Shown piece after piece: positions 1 through 9,407 of a stretch of DNA of 52,892 nucleotides (positions are counted from its first letter, which is position 1; the number at the start of each line of letters is the position of its first letter). The stretch lies in contig JAPKFB010000031.1 of NCBI GenBank assembly GCA_028821775.1, positions 1 through 52,892 of the forward strand, given 5' to 3'. This DNA is from Roseibacillus sp. Lineage in GTDB: Bacteria; Verrucomicrobiota; Verrucomicrobiia; Verrucomicrobiales; Akkermansiaceae. The position numbers and the translations under genes were made by a program. The notes below the pieces were generated by a model, which saw only the letters and a program-made list of their open reading frames with translations, was not told the DNA's origin and did no database searches.

Positions 1-1581
1 GCGCCCCTCGCCTCCGCGCAGGATGGCAAGGTCATGTATGAACAGCTCTGCGGCGCCTGCCACGGCAACGATGGCCAAGGCGCCCAGGAAGGTCAGTTCC
101 CTCCCCTCGCGGATAGCGCGTGGATCAAGGGTGCTCCCGATCGGATGATTCAAGTCGTCCTGCACGGCATGATGGGGGAGGTCACGGTGCCCTCCAAGTT
201 TGCAGCGAGCCCGACCTACAACCTGGTCATGCCGCCGCAGGGAGCGGCCCTCACCAGTGATCAGATTTCCAAGATCACCACCTACGTGCGCACTTCATGG
301 GGGAACAAGGAAGGTGCCATCACGGTCGCAATGGTGGAAGCGCAACGCAAGGCCACCGACGGAAAGACCGACCTCTGGCAGGCCAACGAATTGCTCGAGC
401 GCTATCCCCTCAGCGCCAGCGTCAAGGTGCCCGACGAAAATACCCTGTCGGTCGACGTCCCAATCAGGGATCTGCTCTCCTATGTCTACACCGGTTCGTG
501 GGACAGGCTGCCGGACTGGGGCAAGCTCAAGGCCCAGGCCGTGGAAGAAGAACACAAGGGACTGATCGCTTCCAGCCAGGCCGGCAAAAGCCAAAACTTC
601 GGCCTTGTTTGGGAAGGAAAGGTTATCGCGCCCAAGAGCGGCACTTTCACCTTCCGCATCGATTCCGATGACGGCTCCCGGGTCATCGTGAGCGGTAAGA
701 AAGTCGCCGAGATCAACAGCAACGGCGGGATGGGCCGCGCCACGGAGGGGAAGATCTCACTCAAACAGGGAGAACACCCCATTCGCATCGAGTATTACAA
801 TAAGGGCGGCGGGCACGGGGTCACCCTTGGGATGAAAGGCCCCGGCCTGAAGGGATGGTTCGCCCTCTCCGAGGCAGGGGCCGGTAAAGCCGGGAGCGGT
901 GGTGGTAAAAAGATGCCGATCTATCCGCTCACCAACGAGGCGGTCATTTACCGCAACTTCATTGAGGGCACCACCCCCCGCGGGATTGGAGTTGGTTATC
1001 ACGGCGGCGTGAACCTTGCCTTCAGCGCCGACAACATGAGCATGGATCTCCTCTGGACCGGCAACTTCATGGACGGCAGCAAGCACTGGAACGGACGGGG
1101 CCAGGGCAATCAACCGCCCGCCGGACAGAAGGTGCTCAAGGTCAACCAAGGGCCCTCCTTCGCAGTGCTCGAAAGCCAGACCACGAAATGGCCCGACACC
1201 TGGCAGAAGGAAATCAAGGGCCGCTTCCACGGCTACAAGTTCAATGCCCGTCAGGAACCCACCTTTTTCTTCACCCTCGGGAAGCTCCAGGTCGAAGACA
1301 AACCCCAGGCTCTCATCGGAGGCAACAAGTTTGGCCTGCAGCGCGCGATCACGATCACGGCCGCCGAGGCCGCCCCACGCGATGTCCACTTCCGCGCCGC
1401 CAGCGGCCTCCAAGTGACCGATCTCGGAGGGGGCAGGTATGGCCTCGGCGATCAAGCCGTTCTTGAAATCGGCAAGGGCGCCTCCGGGAAGCCCTACATC
1501 CGCAACAACAATGAACTCCTCATCCCGCTCAGATTGAAACGCGGTGAGAATATCCTCAACCTTCGCTACACTTGGAAGTAA
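1..1581 (+). CDS. Secreted cytochrome c / PA14-domain protein (5' partial)
   Basis: The reading frame is open from base 1, so the true start lies upstream. The visible part begins with a class I cytochrome c domain: the heme motif Cys-Gly-Ala-Cys-His is near residue 18 of the visible frame, and a Met-Pro-Pro that could supply the distal ligand is near residue 77. A PA14-like domain follows at roughly residues 140-290 (YTGSWDRLPDW, then a DSDDGSRV segment), a fold linked to carbohydrate binding. The C-terminal 200 residues are not recognised. Exported cytochrome/PA14 combinations are frequent in Verrucomicrobia and Planctomycetes, where they accompany periplasmic oxidation or glycan use. The next gene starts just downstream and encodes a secreted propeller protein, so the two probably act together. 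Domain calls are confident; the substrate is unknown. Confidence 0.85.
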   Translation, partial: APLASAQDGKVMYEQLCGACHGNDGQGAQEGQFPPLADSAWIKGAPDRMIQVVLHGMMGEVTVPSKFAASPTYNLVMPPQGAALTSDQISKITTYVRTSWGNKEGAITVAMVEAQRKATDGKTDLWQANELLERYPLSASVKVPDENTLSVDVPIRDLLSYVYTGSWDRLPDWGKLKAQAVEEEHKGLIASSQAGKSQNFGLVWEGKVIAPKSGTFTFRIDSDDGSRVIVSGKKVAEINSNGGMGRATEGKISLKQGEHPIRIEYYNKGGGHGVTLGMKGPGLKGWFALSEAGAGKAGSGGGKKMPIYPLTNEAVIYRNFIEGTTPRGIGVGYHGGVNLAFSADNMSMDLLWTGNFMDGSKHWNGRGQGNQPPAGQKVLKVNQGPSFAVLESQTTKWPDTWQKEIKGRFHGYKFNARQEPTFFFTLGKLQVEDKPQALIGGNKFGLQRAITITAAEAAPRDVHFRAASGLQVTDLGGGRYGLGDQAVLEIGKGASGKPYIRNNNELLIPLRLKRGENILNLRYTWK

Positions 1582-1616
1582 CCCCCACTTTGAACGCTCT
1601 AACAGACTCTAACATC

Positions 1617-3062
1617 ATGCGTTACCTCACCCCGTTCCTGTTCGCCCCCGTTCTCGCTTCGGCCGCCCCGACGATGGCGGACTTCTACCAGCGCGAGGAG
1701 ATTCCCCTCCCACCCGGAGAGGTCATGGAGGGTTCCTCCATCGCCATCATCGACAAGGACAAGGTCGCTCTCGGCACCCGCCGGGGCGACGTCTGGATCT
1801 GCCACGGAGCCTTCGGGGATGTCGACAAGGTCAAGTGGACCCGCTTTGCCACCGGTCTGCACGAGCCCCTTGGCATGGCCTACCGCGACGGCTGGTTCCA
1901 CTTCACACAGCGCCCCGACGTCTCCAAGATGCGCGACACCGATGGTGATGGCCGGGCCGATGAATTCCGCACCATTGCCGCCCCCTGGGGCATCAAGGGC
2001 GACTATCACGAATACGCCTTCGGCACCGATCCCGACAAGGATGGCAACATCTGGGTCGTCCTTTGCCTGACCGGATCCTTCAACGCCCACTCTCCTTGGC
2101 GGGGCTGGTGTTACCGCATCACCCCCGATGGCCAATCGATTCCGACCTGTTCGGGGATTCGTTCTCCCGGTGGCATCGGCTTCAACCTGGAGGGCGACAC
2201 CTTCTACTGTGACAACCAGGGCGTCTGGAACGGCTCCTCCTCGCTGAAGCATCTCAAGCCCGGCGGCTTCGTGGGAAATCCCAGCGGCAACATCTTTTAC
2301 GACCAGGCGCCCAACATGGGCAAGCGCCCCACCGAGCCGAAGAGCGGCTCGCGCATCGAGATCGAACGCAAGCGCATCCCTGAGCTCGTCCCCCCGGCGG
2401 TCTGGCTGCCGCACGGAGACCTTGGCCAATCGCCGACCGGGGTGATCCCCGACCACACCAAGGGACTCTTCGGCCCCTTCGCCGGACAAGTCCTCGTCGG
2501 CGAGCAGACTCACTCCCAAGTGCAACGCGTCTTCCTTGAGAAAATCAACGGCGTCTACCAAGGGGTGGCCTTTCCCTTCCTCGAAGGGTTTCGCTCCGGG
2601 ATCGTTCCCCTGCGTCTTGCGGATGATGGCTCGCTCTTCGTCGGCACCACCAACCGCGGTTGGGGTGCCCGTGGCGGATTGCCCTTCAGCTTCGAACGCA
2701 CCCGCTGGACCGGCAAGACTCCCTTCGAAATTCTGGAGATGCGCATCAAGCCTGATGGCTTCGAGCTCACCTTCACCGAAGAGATCGATCCCAAAACTGC
2801 CGGCGACAAGGCCAGCTACTCGATGAACTCCTGGACCTACATTTACCAGTCCAGCTACGGCAGCCCCAAGGTCGACCAGACCAAGCAGGAGATTGTCTCG
2901 GTCACGGTGGGCGCGGACAAGAAGTCGGTCCGCCTCAAGGTCAAGAACCTCCAGGCCGGTCACGCCCATCACCTTCAGTCCAAGGGCCTACGCAGCAAGT
3001 CGGGCCGCGAACTCTGGCACCAGGACGCCTACTACACGATCAACGAGTTTCCCGCCCAATAG
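1617..3062 (+). CDS. Secreted six-bladed beta-propeller protein (PQQ/sorbosone dehydrogenase-like)
   Basis: The start at 1617 gives a signal peptide (MRYLTPFLFAPVLASA), whereas the earlier in-frame ATG at 1572 overlaps the previous gene and lacks one. The mature protein resembles the soluble glucose/sorbosone dehydrogenase-like propellers of PVC bacteria, with motifs such as LGMAYRDGWFHFTQ, a calcium-loop-like DTDGDGRADEF, and SPGGIGFNLEGDTFYCDNQG. No CxxCH heme motif is present, unlike many relatives fused to a cytochrome c; the heme domain sits in the preceding gene instead. The two may form an electron-transfer pair in the periplasm. A TCTAACA doublet lies directly before the start codon (1598-1616). 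The exact substrate cannot be told from sequence. Confidence 0.8.
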   Translation: MRYLTPFLFAPVLASAAPTMADFYQREEIPLPPGEVMEGSSIAIIDKDKVALGTRRGDVWICHGAFGDVDKVKWTRFATGLHEPLGMAYRDGWFHFTQRPDVSKMRDTDGDGRADEFRTIAAPWGIKGDYHEYAFGTDPDKDGNIWVVLCLTGSFNAHSPWRGWCYRITPDGQSIPTCSGIRSPGGIGFNLEGDTFYCDNQGVWNGSSSLKHLKPGGFVGNPSGNIFYDQAPNMGKRPTEPKSGSRIEIERKRIPELVPPAVWLPHGDLGQSPTGVIPDHTKGLFGPFAGQVLVGEQTHSQVQRVFLEKINGVYQGVAFPFLEGFRSGIVPLRLADDGSLFVGTTNRGWGARGGLPFSFERTRWTGKTPFEILEMRIKPDGFELTFTEEIDPKTAGDKASYSMNSWTYIYQSSYGSPKVDQTKQEIVSVTVGADKKSVRLKVKNLQAGHAHHLQSKGLRSKSGRELWHQDAYYTINEFPAQ

Positions 3063-3270
3063 CTGATCGGGGGATTGAGATTCTGGCCCGGGCGGCCGTT
3101 CCCGGTCCGCAAATCCAGGGTGCCCGCCCTGGGCTTTTTGTTGCCCCTCGGCGGTGCGGGTGCCTGCGCATGGCTTGTGCAATCCGCGGCAAACAGCTTC
3201 AACGGTGAGGGTTGGATCGGCAGCGCTTTGTCCTTTACCTTGGCGGGGCATCCCCGCTCTCTCTTGGCTC

Positions 3271-3873
3271 ATGGAAATCGACTTCGACACCCTGGCTCCC
3301 GGGGATCGCTACAAAGTGCTGGCTTCCCTCGTCACTCCGCGTCCCATCGCCTGGGTCACCACCATCGATCCCGGCGGCATCGTGAATGCAGCACCCTTCT
3401 CCTTCTTCAACTGCTTCGGATCCAACCCCCCCATTCTCGCATTTGCGCCGGGCAACAAGGAGCCGGGACTCCCCAAGGACACCGCCCGCAACATCCGGCA
3501 GAGCCGGGAATTTGTCGTCAACATCGCCGACGAGGCCCTTGCAGAACAAATGGTCGCCACCTCCGCCACCCTGCCTCACGGCGAGTCCGAACTCGACGCC
3601 ACCGGGCTCACCTCTGCCGCCTCCTCGGTGGTCAAGGTCCCCCGCATTGCCGAAGCCCCGGTCGCCTTCGAGTGTCGCGAGTGGGCCACCCTCGAGATCG
3701 GATCGAATCGACTGGTAATCGGAGTCGTGCACCACGCCCACGTTCGCGATGGTCTCTTCGACCCTGAAACGATGCGTCTCGATCACACAAAGTTCATTCC
3801 GGTCGGTCGCATGGCGGCCCCGGATTGGTACTGTCGGACTTCGGAACAGTACGAAATCCCGAAACCCGCTTGA
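3271..3873 (+). CDS. Flavin reductase-like (FMN-binding split barrel) protein
   Basis: About 200 residues from ATG 3271. The N-terminus (LAPGDRYKVLASLVTPRPIAWVTT), followed by NAAPFSFFNCFGSNPP and later KDTARNIRQSREFVVNI, is the pattern of the flavin reductase-like family. These cytosolic proteins bind FMN in a split barrel and reduce flavin or act as small oxidoreductases. The frame stays open upstream to 3154, but the extra residues do not look like this family. It stands alone, about 200 bp before mlaF on the same strand. The substrate or partner oxygenase is unknown. Confidence 0.88.
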   Translation: MEIDFDTLAPGDRYKVLASLVTPRPIAWVTTIDPGGIVNAAPFSFFNCFGSNPPILAFAPGNKEPGLPKDTARNIRQSREFVVNIADEALAEQMVATSATLPHGESELDATGLTSAASSVVKVPRIAEAPVAFECREWATLEIGSNRLVIGVVHHAHVRDGLFDPETMRLDHTKFIPVGRMAAPDWYCRTSEQYEIPKPA

Positions 3874-4089
3874 GCCGCCGGTCGCAACCAGGATTCAACC
3901 AGCAGGCGCCAGAATTCAGCCCCCCCACAAAATGCAGGATCGGCCATCCTCCGCTGCCATTCGCTACCCCGATCTCCTCCTGGGTGCGTGATTTGGAGAT
4001 CTCGCCCGATGGCGGCCGGTGGAATTTTTCCGGCAGCCGGACGCTTGTTGATTGGAACTTTCTCCGTTCGCGCCTAACACTCTCCTCGA

Positions 4090-4890
4090 ATGGCTGAAGA
4101 CGATCGCGAAGAGTTCATTAAAATCCGGGGCCTGCATCAGCGTTTCGGATCGAACCATGTGCTTCGCGGTGTGGACGTCGAGGTCTTCCGGGGCGAAACG
4201 CTCGTCATCCTCGGTGGCTCCGGGGGAGGCAAGAGCGTCCTCATCAAGCACATGTGCGGCCTGATGCATCCCTGGAAGGGAACGGTGGTGGTCGAAGGGG
4301 AGGACATCACCAACTTGACCGAGCGTAAGCTGAATACGGTGCGTCGCAAGGTGAGCATGATGTTTCAAGGCGGCGCCCTCTTTGATTCCTTCACGGTGGC
4401 GGAGAACATTGCCTTTCCCCTCAAGGAAGCCGGCGTGCGCGATCCCGCTGAAATCGACCGCCGCGTTTCGGAGGCCCTGGAGATTGTGCGCATGCCCGGC
4501 CAGAAGGAAATGATGCCCGCGGACCTCTCGGGGGGGATGCGCAAGCGAGTGGCTCTTGCCCGTGCAGTCGTCGAAATGCCCGCTTGTATTCTTTACGACG
4601 AACCTCACGCCGGGCTCGATCCCGTCACCGCCGATTCCATTGATCACCTCATCAAGGATCTTCAGGTCGACCATAATATCACCAACGTGGTCATCACCCA
4701 CGAACTGCGAAGCGTTTTCCGAATCGCAGATCGCGTCGTCTTCATGAAGGAAGGCACGATCTACTGGGTGGGGACCCCCGATGAGCTGGCGGCCTCGAAA
4801 GATCCCACCCTCGCCAATTTCGTGCAAGGGCGCTCCGAGAACCACGAAGGCTGGGAGAAGATCGCGCCATGCATTGACACCGGGCGATAG
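4090..4890 (+). CDS. mlaF: MlaF-type ABC transporter ATP-binding protein
   Basis: This 266-residue ATPase has a Walker A (GGSGGGKS, about residue 47), Q-loop (MMFQGGALFDS), ABC signature (LSGGMRKRVALARAV) and Walker B (CILYDEPHAGLDP), followed by the H-loop histidine (VVITHELRS). The QGGALFDSFTVAENIAFPL segment and the GGMRKR signature are typical of MlaF/Ttg2A, the ATPase that powers phospholipid movement between inner and outer membranes. The stop is followed within 10 bases by the MCE-domain gene. The permease (MlaE), usually adjacent, is not beside it here. Confidence 0.92.
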   Translation: MAEDDREEFIKIRGLHQRFGSNHVLRGVDVEVFRGETLVILGGSGGGKSVLIKHMCGLMHPWKGTVVVEGEDITNLTERKLNTVRRKVSMMFQGGALFDSFTVAENIAFPLKEAGVRDPAEIDRRVSEALEIVRMPGQKEMMPADLSGGMRKRVALARAVVEMPACILYDEPHAGLDPVTADSIDHLIKDLQVDHNITNVVITHELRSVFRIADRVVFMKEGTIYWVGTPDELAASKDPTLANFVQGRSENHEGWEKIAPCIDTGR

Positions 4891-4898
4891 GAGAGTGA

Positions 4899-5942
4899 GT
4901 GTGGGGCATGGCGAATTCGCCAAAGCGCACAGAAACCCTCGTCGGCTTCTTCCTTTTCGTGGGCCTTGCCTTGCTGGGGACCCTCATCATGCAGTTCGGT
5001 CGCTTCACTGATCGCTTCCGCGGGGTCTACACCATCACGGTGGCCTTTTCCGATGCTTCCGGCTTGATCAAGGGGAGCCAGGTGCGGCTCGCAGGAGCAA
5101 AGATTGGGCAGGTCGTGGCAGAACCCGATCTCACCGAGCAGGGAAGGGTTCTCGTGGACATTGCCATTCGCGAAGACACTCCCCAACTTGACAAAAATTC
5201 GGCCTTTCAGGTCACCTCCCTGAGTATCCTGGGCGACAAGGCCATCATGATCACCCCGCCCAAAACCAAGGAGGAGATGTCGGGAATTTACATTGAAGAG
5301 GGCGACCTCATTGAAGGCGCGGCTGCCGGGGGCTTGGAGGCCTTGCAGTCCGACGCCCAGAACATCGCTTCCAGTGCCGCAGTGCTCATGGAACGCGGGA
5401 AGACCACCCTGACCAAGGTCGACAACGCCCTCGATGAACTCCGCTCCGTCACCGGTCAACTCACCGAGAGCCTCGATCGCGTCAACACCGGTCTCATCTC
5501 CGACGAAAACATGAAGAATTTTGGGGAGGCTCTTGCCGATTTGAAGGCTGCCACGGGCAACATTCATGACGCCAGCATCCAGTTCAAACCACTCCTTGTG
5601 GACGCGCAAAAGGCGGTTCGCAGTTTCGATCAGGCCGCGGAGGAAGCGCAGGGAACATTTGAGCTGGCCTCTTCCGAGATCAGCAAGCTCGGCCCGACCC
5701 TCAAAAAGATCCCAGAAGCGGTGGACTCCATTGCAGGCGTCGCCAAGGAAGCAAAGGCAACCTTGCAAAATGTGAAAAGCGGTGACGGGCTATTGGGAAC
5801 CCTCGCCTACGACCGCGAGGTGGAGGGCGATGCAAAATTGTTTCTCAAGAACCTCCGCCACTATGGCATCCTGCGCTACAAGGATGCCGGGACCATTGAC
5901 GAACGCGACCCCCGCAATCGATTTCGGGGGAGAAGGCGATAG
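4899..5942 (+). CDS. mlaD: MlaD-type MCE-domain substrate-binding protein
   Basis: The N-terminal membrane anchor (LVGFFLFVGLALLGTLIMQFG, about residues 14-34) is followed by an MCE domain at about residues 40-125 (VAFSDASGLIKGSQVRLAGAKIGQV). A long, probably helical C-terminal region rich in Ala, Glu and Lys follows. MCE proteins form periplasmic rings that carry lipids between membranes. AGGAG at 4889-4893 lies five bases before the GTG at 4899 and fourteen before ATG 4908, so GTG 4899 is preferred. It forms an operon with mlaF. At 347 residues it is about twice the length of E. coli MlaD, as is common for MCE proteins with a coiled tail. Confidence 0.88.
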   Translation: MWGMANSPKRTETLVGFFLFVGLALLGTLIMQFGRFTDRFRGVYTITVAFSDASGLIKGSQVRLAGAKIGQVVAEPDLTEQGRVLVDIAIREDTPQLDKNSAFQVTSLSILGDKAIMITPPKTKEEMSGIYIEEGDLIEGAAAGGLEALQSDAQNIASSAAVLMERGKTTLTKVDNALDELRSVTGQLTESLDRVNTGLISDENMKNFGEALADLKAATGNIHDASIQFKPLLVDAQKAVRSFDQAAEEAQGTFELASSEISKLGPTLKKIPEAVDSIAGVAKEAKATLQNVKSGDGLLGTLAYDREVEGDAKLFLKNLRHYGILRYKDAGTIDERDPRNRFRGRRR

Positions 5943-6039
5943 CTTCCCTTTCGCGTTTCACGCGCACAAGCTGAGGTAACTTGAATCGCCCTTCGCATCG
6001 TTCGGTTGATAGAGCTCCCTAACCAATTCACCCGGGGCC

Positions 6040-6321
6040 TTGAAGATGGCTCTCCGCCCGAAGCCCTGGTTTTCAACCGGGGAGGTCAACTCAACCCCTT
6101 TTGCTTTGAGCGTGTTCTCGATCGTCTCGATCACCGAACAACTCGGACTGTATCTGGAATACGCCGGGACGGTCCGCGAGCTCCCCTACAAATCGCTGGC
6201 CAGCGCCGGGATCACCTGCCAGGCGAATGACAATCTTCAGTTTGATGTCGGCGGCTTGCTCGGCTTGAACAATCCCTCGCAGGATCTCTCCGTCTTCTCG
6301 GGAGTGGCGGGCAGCTACCTC
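6040..6321 (+). pseudogene. C-terminal remnant of a MetA-pathway-type outer-membrane protein
   Basis: One frame here encodes ITEQLGLYLEYAGTVRELP, then AGITCQANDNLQFDVGGLLG and LNNPSQDLSVFSGVAGSY. This follows the last four beta-strands of the putative MetA-pathway-of-phenol-degradation / transporter family, an outer-membrane barrel of about 250-300 residues. The upstream two thirds of such a protein are missing. At the 3' side the similarity runs into the stop codon of pabB on the other strand, and the frame then continues antisense to pabB until 6423. This looks like a fragment left by deletion rather than a working gene. Similarity is judged by eye. Confidence 0.5.
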
Positions 6322-7583
6322 TCCCCACCAAACGCCATTCGGAGTCCCGTAGCCTTCTGTAGGGTCTCTTCGTATTCCATCTCGGGAATGGAGTCCGCAA
6401 CGATCCCCGCTCCGACGCCATAGGAGAGGGTCTGCCCTTCCCGCACGAGGGTCCGGATCGCAATATTAAACTGACTCTCACCGTTGAAGCCGAGATAGCC
6501 CATCGCTCCGGTATAGAGCCCCCGCGGCACGTTCTCGAGTTCTGCGATGATCTCCATCGCCCGCTTTTTAGGCGCTCCGGTGATGCTTCCGCCTGGAAAA
6601 CAAGCCTGCAAGGCATCGAGTTGGTCCGCTCCCTCCCGGAGCTGTCCCGTCACGGTGGAGACGAGATGATGCACTTGTTCCAGTCGCTCGTGCTTGAGCA
6701 TCTCGGTCACCGCCACACTTCCAAATTCACACACTCGCCCGAGATCGTTGCGTTCAAGGTCGGTGATCATGACGAGCTCCGCGATCTCCTTTTCGGAGGT
6801 CTGCAATTCAAAAGCCGATCGACTATCGAGCTCAGGATCGGCGAAGCGTGGACGAGTGCCCTTGATCGGGCGGGTCTCGATGGCGCGTCCATGCATGCGA
6901 AGAAAGGTCTCCGGAGAAGAGGAGAGAATCTCCCGTTCCGGGGTGTGCAGATAGGCCGCCATGGGGGCCGGGGACACTGCCCGCAGACGATCATAGACGG
7001 CAAAAAGTGACCCTTCCTCAGAGAGGGTGGTGCGAAACTGTTGCGAGAGATTGACCTGATAAATATCCCCCCTGGCGATGTATTCCTGCGCCGCATCCAC
7101 CGCCGCGATGAACCCTTCGCGGCTAAAGTTGCTCTGCCACGCGGTCTCGACCTGCACTGCAGGCACGGAGAGTGGTTGCAACTCATCGAGCAACGATCCT
7201 ACTTCGAACCACTGTTGGCCGGCATGCGCATAGACGAGCAGGTTTTCATAGAACCCGAAACGGAACGCGCCATTGTAACTGATCGAGCCACACGCCGCCC
7301 CCAGGGGGAATCCGCAATCAGGACGATCGACTTCCCGCCCTTGCAGCTCCGCCCTCAACTCCGCCACGTCATCAATCGTTCCGCTGAGCACACTCTCCGG
7401 CCGTGCCCCAATGATGCTCAGAGGCTGATCCCCGGAAAGATTTCCGGAGCTGTCGAAGAACGCGAAGCCGGGCAGATGGCACAATCCGGCCGCGATCTCG
7501 GCAGGTGTCAGGGCGAGATTGATGGGGCGGAATCCAGGCGCGGGACGGAGACGACGGGGCAAGGCGGGAATTGATACTGCCAA
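6315..7583 (-). CDS. pabB: Aminodeoxychorismate synthase component I (para-aminobenzoate synthase)
   Basis: A 422-residue chorismate-binding enzyme. The conserved blocks SPETFLRM (about 223) and PIKGTRPR (about 239) are present, and PGGSITGAPKKRAMEII and YTGAMGYLG lie in the C-terminal third. The Lys in PIKGT is the hallmark of PabB, which aminates chorismate to 4-amino-4-deoxychorismate for folate synthesis; TrpE enzymes carry PIAGT. The glutamine amidotransferase (PabA) and lyase (PabC) partners are not adjacent. The start is a TTG, since no in-frame ATG or GTG precedes the conserved N-terminal region; it faces the divergent TPR gene 42 bases away. Confidence 0.92.
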   Translation of the reverse strand: MAVSIPALPRRLRPAPGFRPINLALTPAEIAAGLCHLPGFAFFDSSGNLSGDQPLSIIGARPESVLSGTIDDVAELRAELQGREVDRPDCGFPLGAACGSISYNGAFRFGFYENLLVYAHAGQQWFEVGSLLDELQPLSVPAVQVETAWQSNFSREGFIAAVDAAQEYIARGDIYQVNLSQQFRTTLSEEGSLFAVYDRLRAVSPAPMAAYLHTPEREILSSSPETFLRMHGRAIETRPIKGTRPRFADPELDSRSAFELQTSEKEIAELVMITDLERNDLGRVCEFGSVAVTEMLKHERLEQVHHLVSTVTGQLREGADQLDALQACFPGGSITGAPKKRAMEIIAELENVPRGLYTGAMGYLGFNGESQFNIAIRTLVREGQTLSYGVGAGIVADSIPEMEYEETLQKATGLRMAFGGER

Positions 7584-7625
7584 TCCAGCCCACTTGCAAA
7601 CTCCCCCGCAGCAGGGTGTTCAAAC

Positions 7626-8849
7626 ATGCAGCCCCTTCGCCCAGACCCCTGTTTCCCAAGCTTTGAACCCCTCTCGGACCGCAACCGTGTCATTGACGCA
7701 TCTAACCTCCGCCGCTACCGTCCCGGCCCCGTGTCGACCCACACCCCTCGATCCCAAGTTCGACTGGGCACCTTTCACGCAGCCTGCTGGATGCTCGCCC
7801 TGATCGCGTTCGTCGAGTTGGTGGCGGTCGGTGTCGCGCTCGCTCTGCGCAATTCTGCGTCCAAGGAGCCCATCGTCGTGGAGCGCATCGTGAAGGAGTA
7901 TGTCCCTCTCGACCTCACTCCGGTAGCGACCGTAAACTCTCCTCCAGCTCTCGCCGATCCTCCGGTCGAACGGCTCAGTCCTCTCCCCAAGGCCTTCACC
8001 AACGAGGACCAGTTGATGAAGATTCCAACCGCCGATCCGACCGGCAGCCCCACCCTCAAGACCCCTTTCATCAACGACCCCATTGTTGAGCGCCTCGTGC
8101 GGGAAGCACGGCAGGAGCGCGTAAAGGACAACATCGGAGCGGCCATCGTGAAACTCGAAGAAGCGCAACAGACGGCCCCGGACGAACCCAATGTTCTCTA
8201 CCAATTTGCCGAGATTTTCGGTGCGGTTGGTCACTACGAAAAAGCGGCCGACTATTACGAAAAGGTCTTCGCCCTCGGGCCCCAGAAGGCAGGCAGCCTT
8301 TACGAGCTGTCCGCCCACAAGCTCGCGGTTGGATTCGAGCACGCTCAGAAGATGGAAGGCAAACTCACCCTCGGCCGCATCCGCCATTTCAACGACAAAC
8401 GGGTCACCGAAGGCGAGAAGATCATCCTCACCATCCCGGTCCTTGCCGCTCCGAACCAGGAGATCGATCCCTCCAAGCTCGTGCTCAATGTCCTCTTTTT
8501 TGACAAGCGGAACGGCAAAATCCACCAAGCGACTTCCGACAGCAAGATGCTGGACAAGTGGATCACAGAGCCGCTGAACTGGAAGGACAGTGGCGAGGAA
8601 CTCCTGCAGTTCACCTACATCATTCCGTCTGAAGATGACCGCAACGTCCATCTCCTCGGCGAACGTGAGTATTTCGGCCAAGTGGTCGAGTTGCTCTATG
8701 ACAACGAACTGCTCGACCACCAGGCCTGGCCTCGCACCCTCGCCCTCCATCGCAACGTGCCCGAAGCCAATCCCCTCTTCATTCCGGAGGAATTCATGCC
8801 GGAAGAGCTCAACGAGGCGAACCCGCTTCTCCCGCCGCTCCCGCGCTAG
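7626..8849 (+). CDS. Membrane-anchored TPR protein
   Basis: 407 residues with one transmembrane helix near residues 52-75 (AACWMLALIAFVELVAVGVAL). A TPR-like helical region lies at about residues 150-235 (IGAAIVKLEEAQQTAPDEPNVLYQFAEIF, then VGHYEKAADYYEKVFALGP), and the C-terminal domain of about 170 residues is predicted beta-rich. The first 45 residues are basic and proline-rich and could be over-called, but no better start is visible. TPR repeats mediate protein binding; no partner is suggested by the neighbours. Divergent from pabB. A GC-rich inverted repeat 18 bases after the stop (8867-8885) may end transcription. Confidence 0.8.
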   Translation: MQPLRPDPCFPSFEPLSDRNRVIDASNLRRYRPGPVSTHTPRSQVRLGTFHAACWMLALIAFVELVAVGVALALRNSASKEPIVVERIVKEYVPLDLTPVATVNSPPALADPPVERLSPLPKAFTNEDQLMKIPTADPTGSPTLKTPFINDPIVERLVREARQERVKDNIGAAIVKLEEAQQTAPDEPNVLYQFAEIFGAVGHYEKAADYYEKVFALGPQKAGSLYELSAHKLAVGFEHAQKMEGKLTLGRIRHFNDKRVTEGEKIILTIPVLAAPNQEIDPSKLVLNVLFFDKRNGKIHQATSDSKMLDKWITEPLNWKDSGEELLQFTYIIPSEDDRNVHLLGEREYFGQVVELLYDNELLDHQAWPRTLALHRNVPEANPLFIPEEFMPEELNEANPLLPPLPR

Positions 8850-9407
8850 TATCTGCTAGGATGAATGGCGCGAGGTTCCCGCGCCCCGGAGGGGTCGGGA
8901 ACTCGTCGCAAGGCCCGGCGACTCGTCACGGCGTAGCGGCTCCGCGAAGACGGAAGGGGTCGCAACAATCTCCGCCATGCTCTCAACCTGAATCCAGAAG
9001 TTTTCGAGACGCCTGAGCTTGATCCCATCCGGGATCGAGACTGAGGGGCCTTCGCCTTGCGCCATTCCTGGGTCTACTAGGACGCGTTCGTCAACAGGGT
9101 CCTTGGCGGCCTGTGCTCGAGAATACCCATTCGCGGCACCAAGTGATTCTGGAGTTGGGAGACGGGAGCTCCGCTGGAATTTCCTCCAAGGGGCGTGTCG
9201 GAGAGAACCCGCGGGCCGTTTTTCCTCTGGCTGCGTTCTCGTCCCCGCAGTGTGAGCCTGCCCATCTCAGACGCCGCGGTGCGCCATAATTACTCGCAGA
9301 CACCCTGATTCACTCTGAATTTCTGAGTCTGGATCTTCTATCCGGCGGACTGAATTCTTCTTGCCGCTTGCCGCCTCGCGGCTTGCGAACTAAGAATCGC
9401 AACAACG
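8850..9407. other. Intergenic, no convincing gene
   Basis: The stretch opens with an inverted repeat (GGCGCG 8867-8872 with CGCGCC 8880-8885) that may terminate the upstream TPR gene. Short frames on both strands have skewed composition and no recognisable domain. The minus-strand frames at 8846-9303 look like eroded repeat material. Nothing else is supported. Confidence 0.4.

Noticed and set aside
3964..4923. Minus-strand frame of 319 codons opposite mlaF
   Set aside because: It is antisense to a clearly recognisable ABC ATPase and has no domain of its own.
8846..9303. Short minus-strand frames in the intergenic gap before the GYF gene
   Set aside because: Overlapping frames with biased composition and no domain; more like degenerate repeat DNA.
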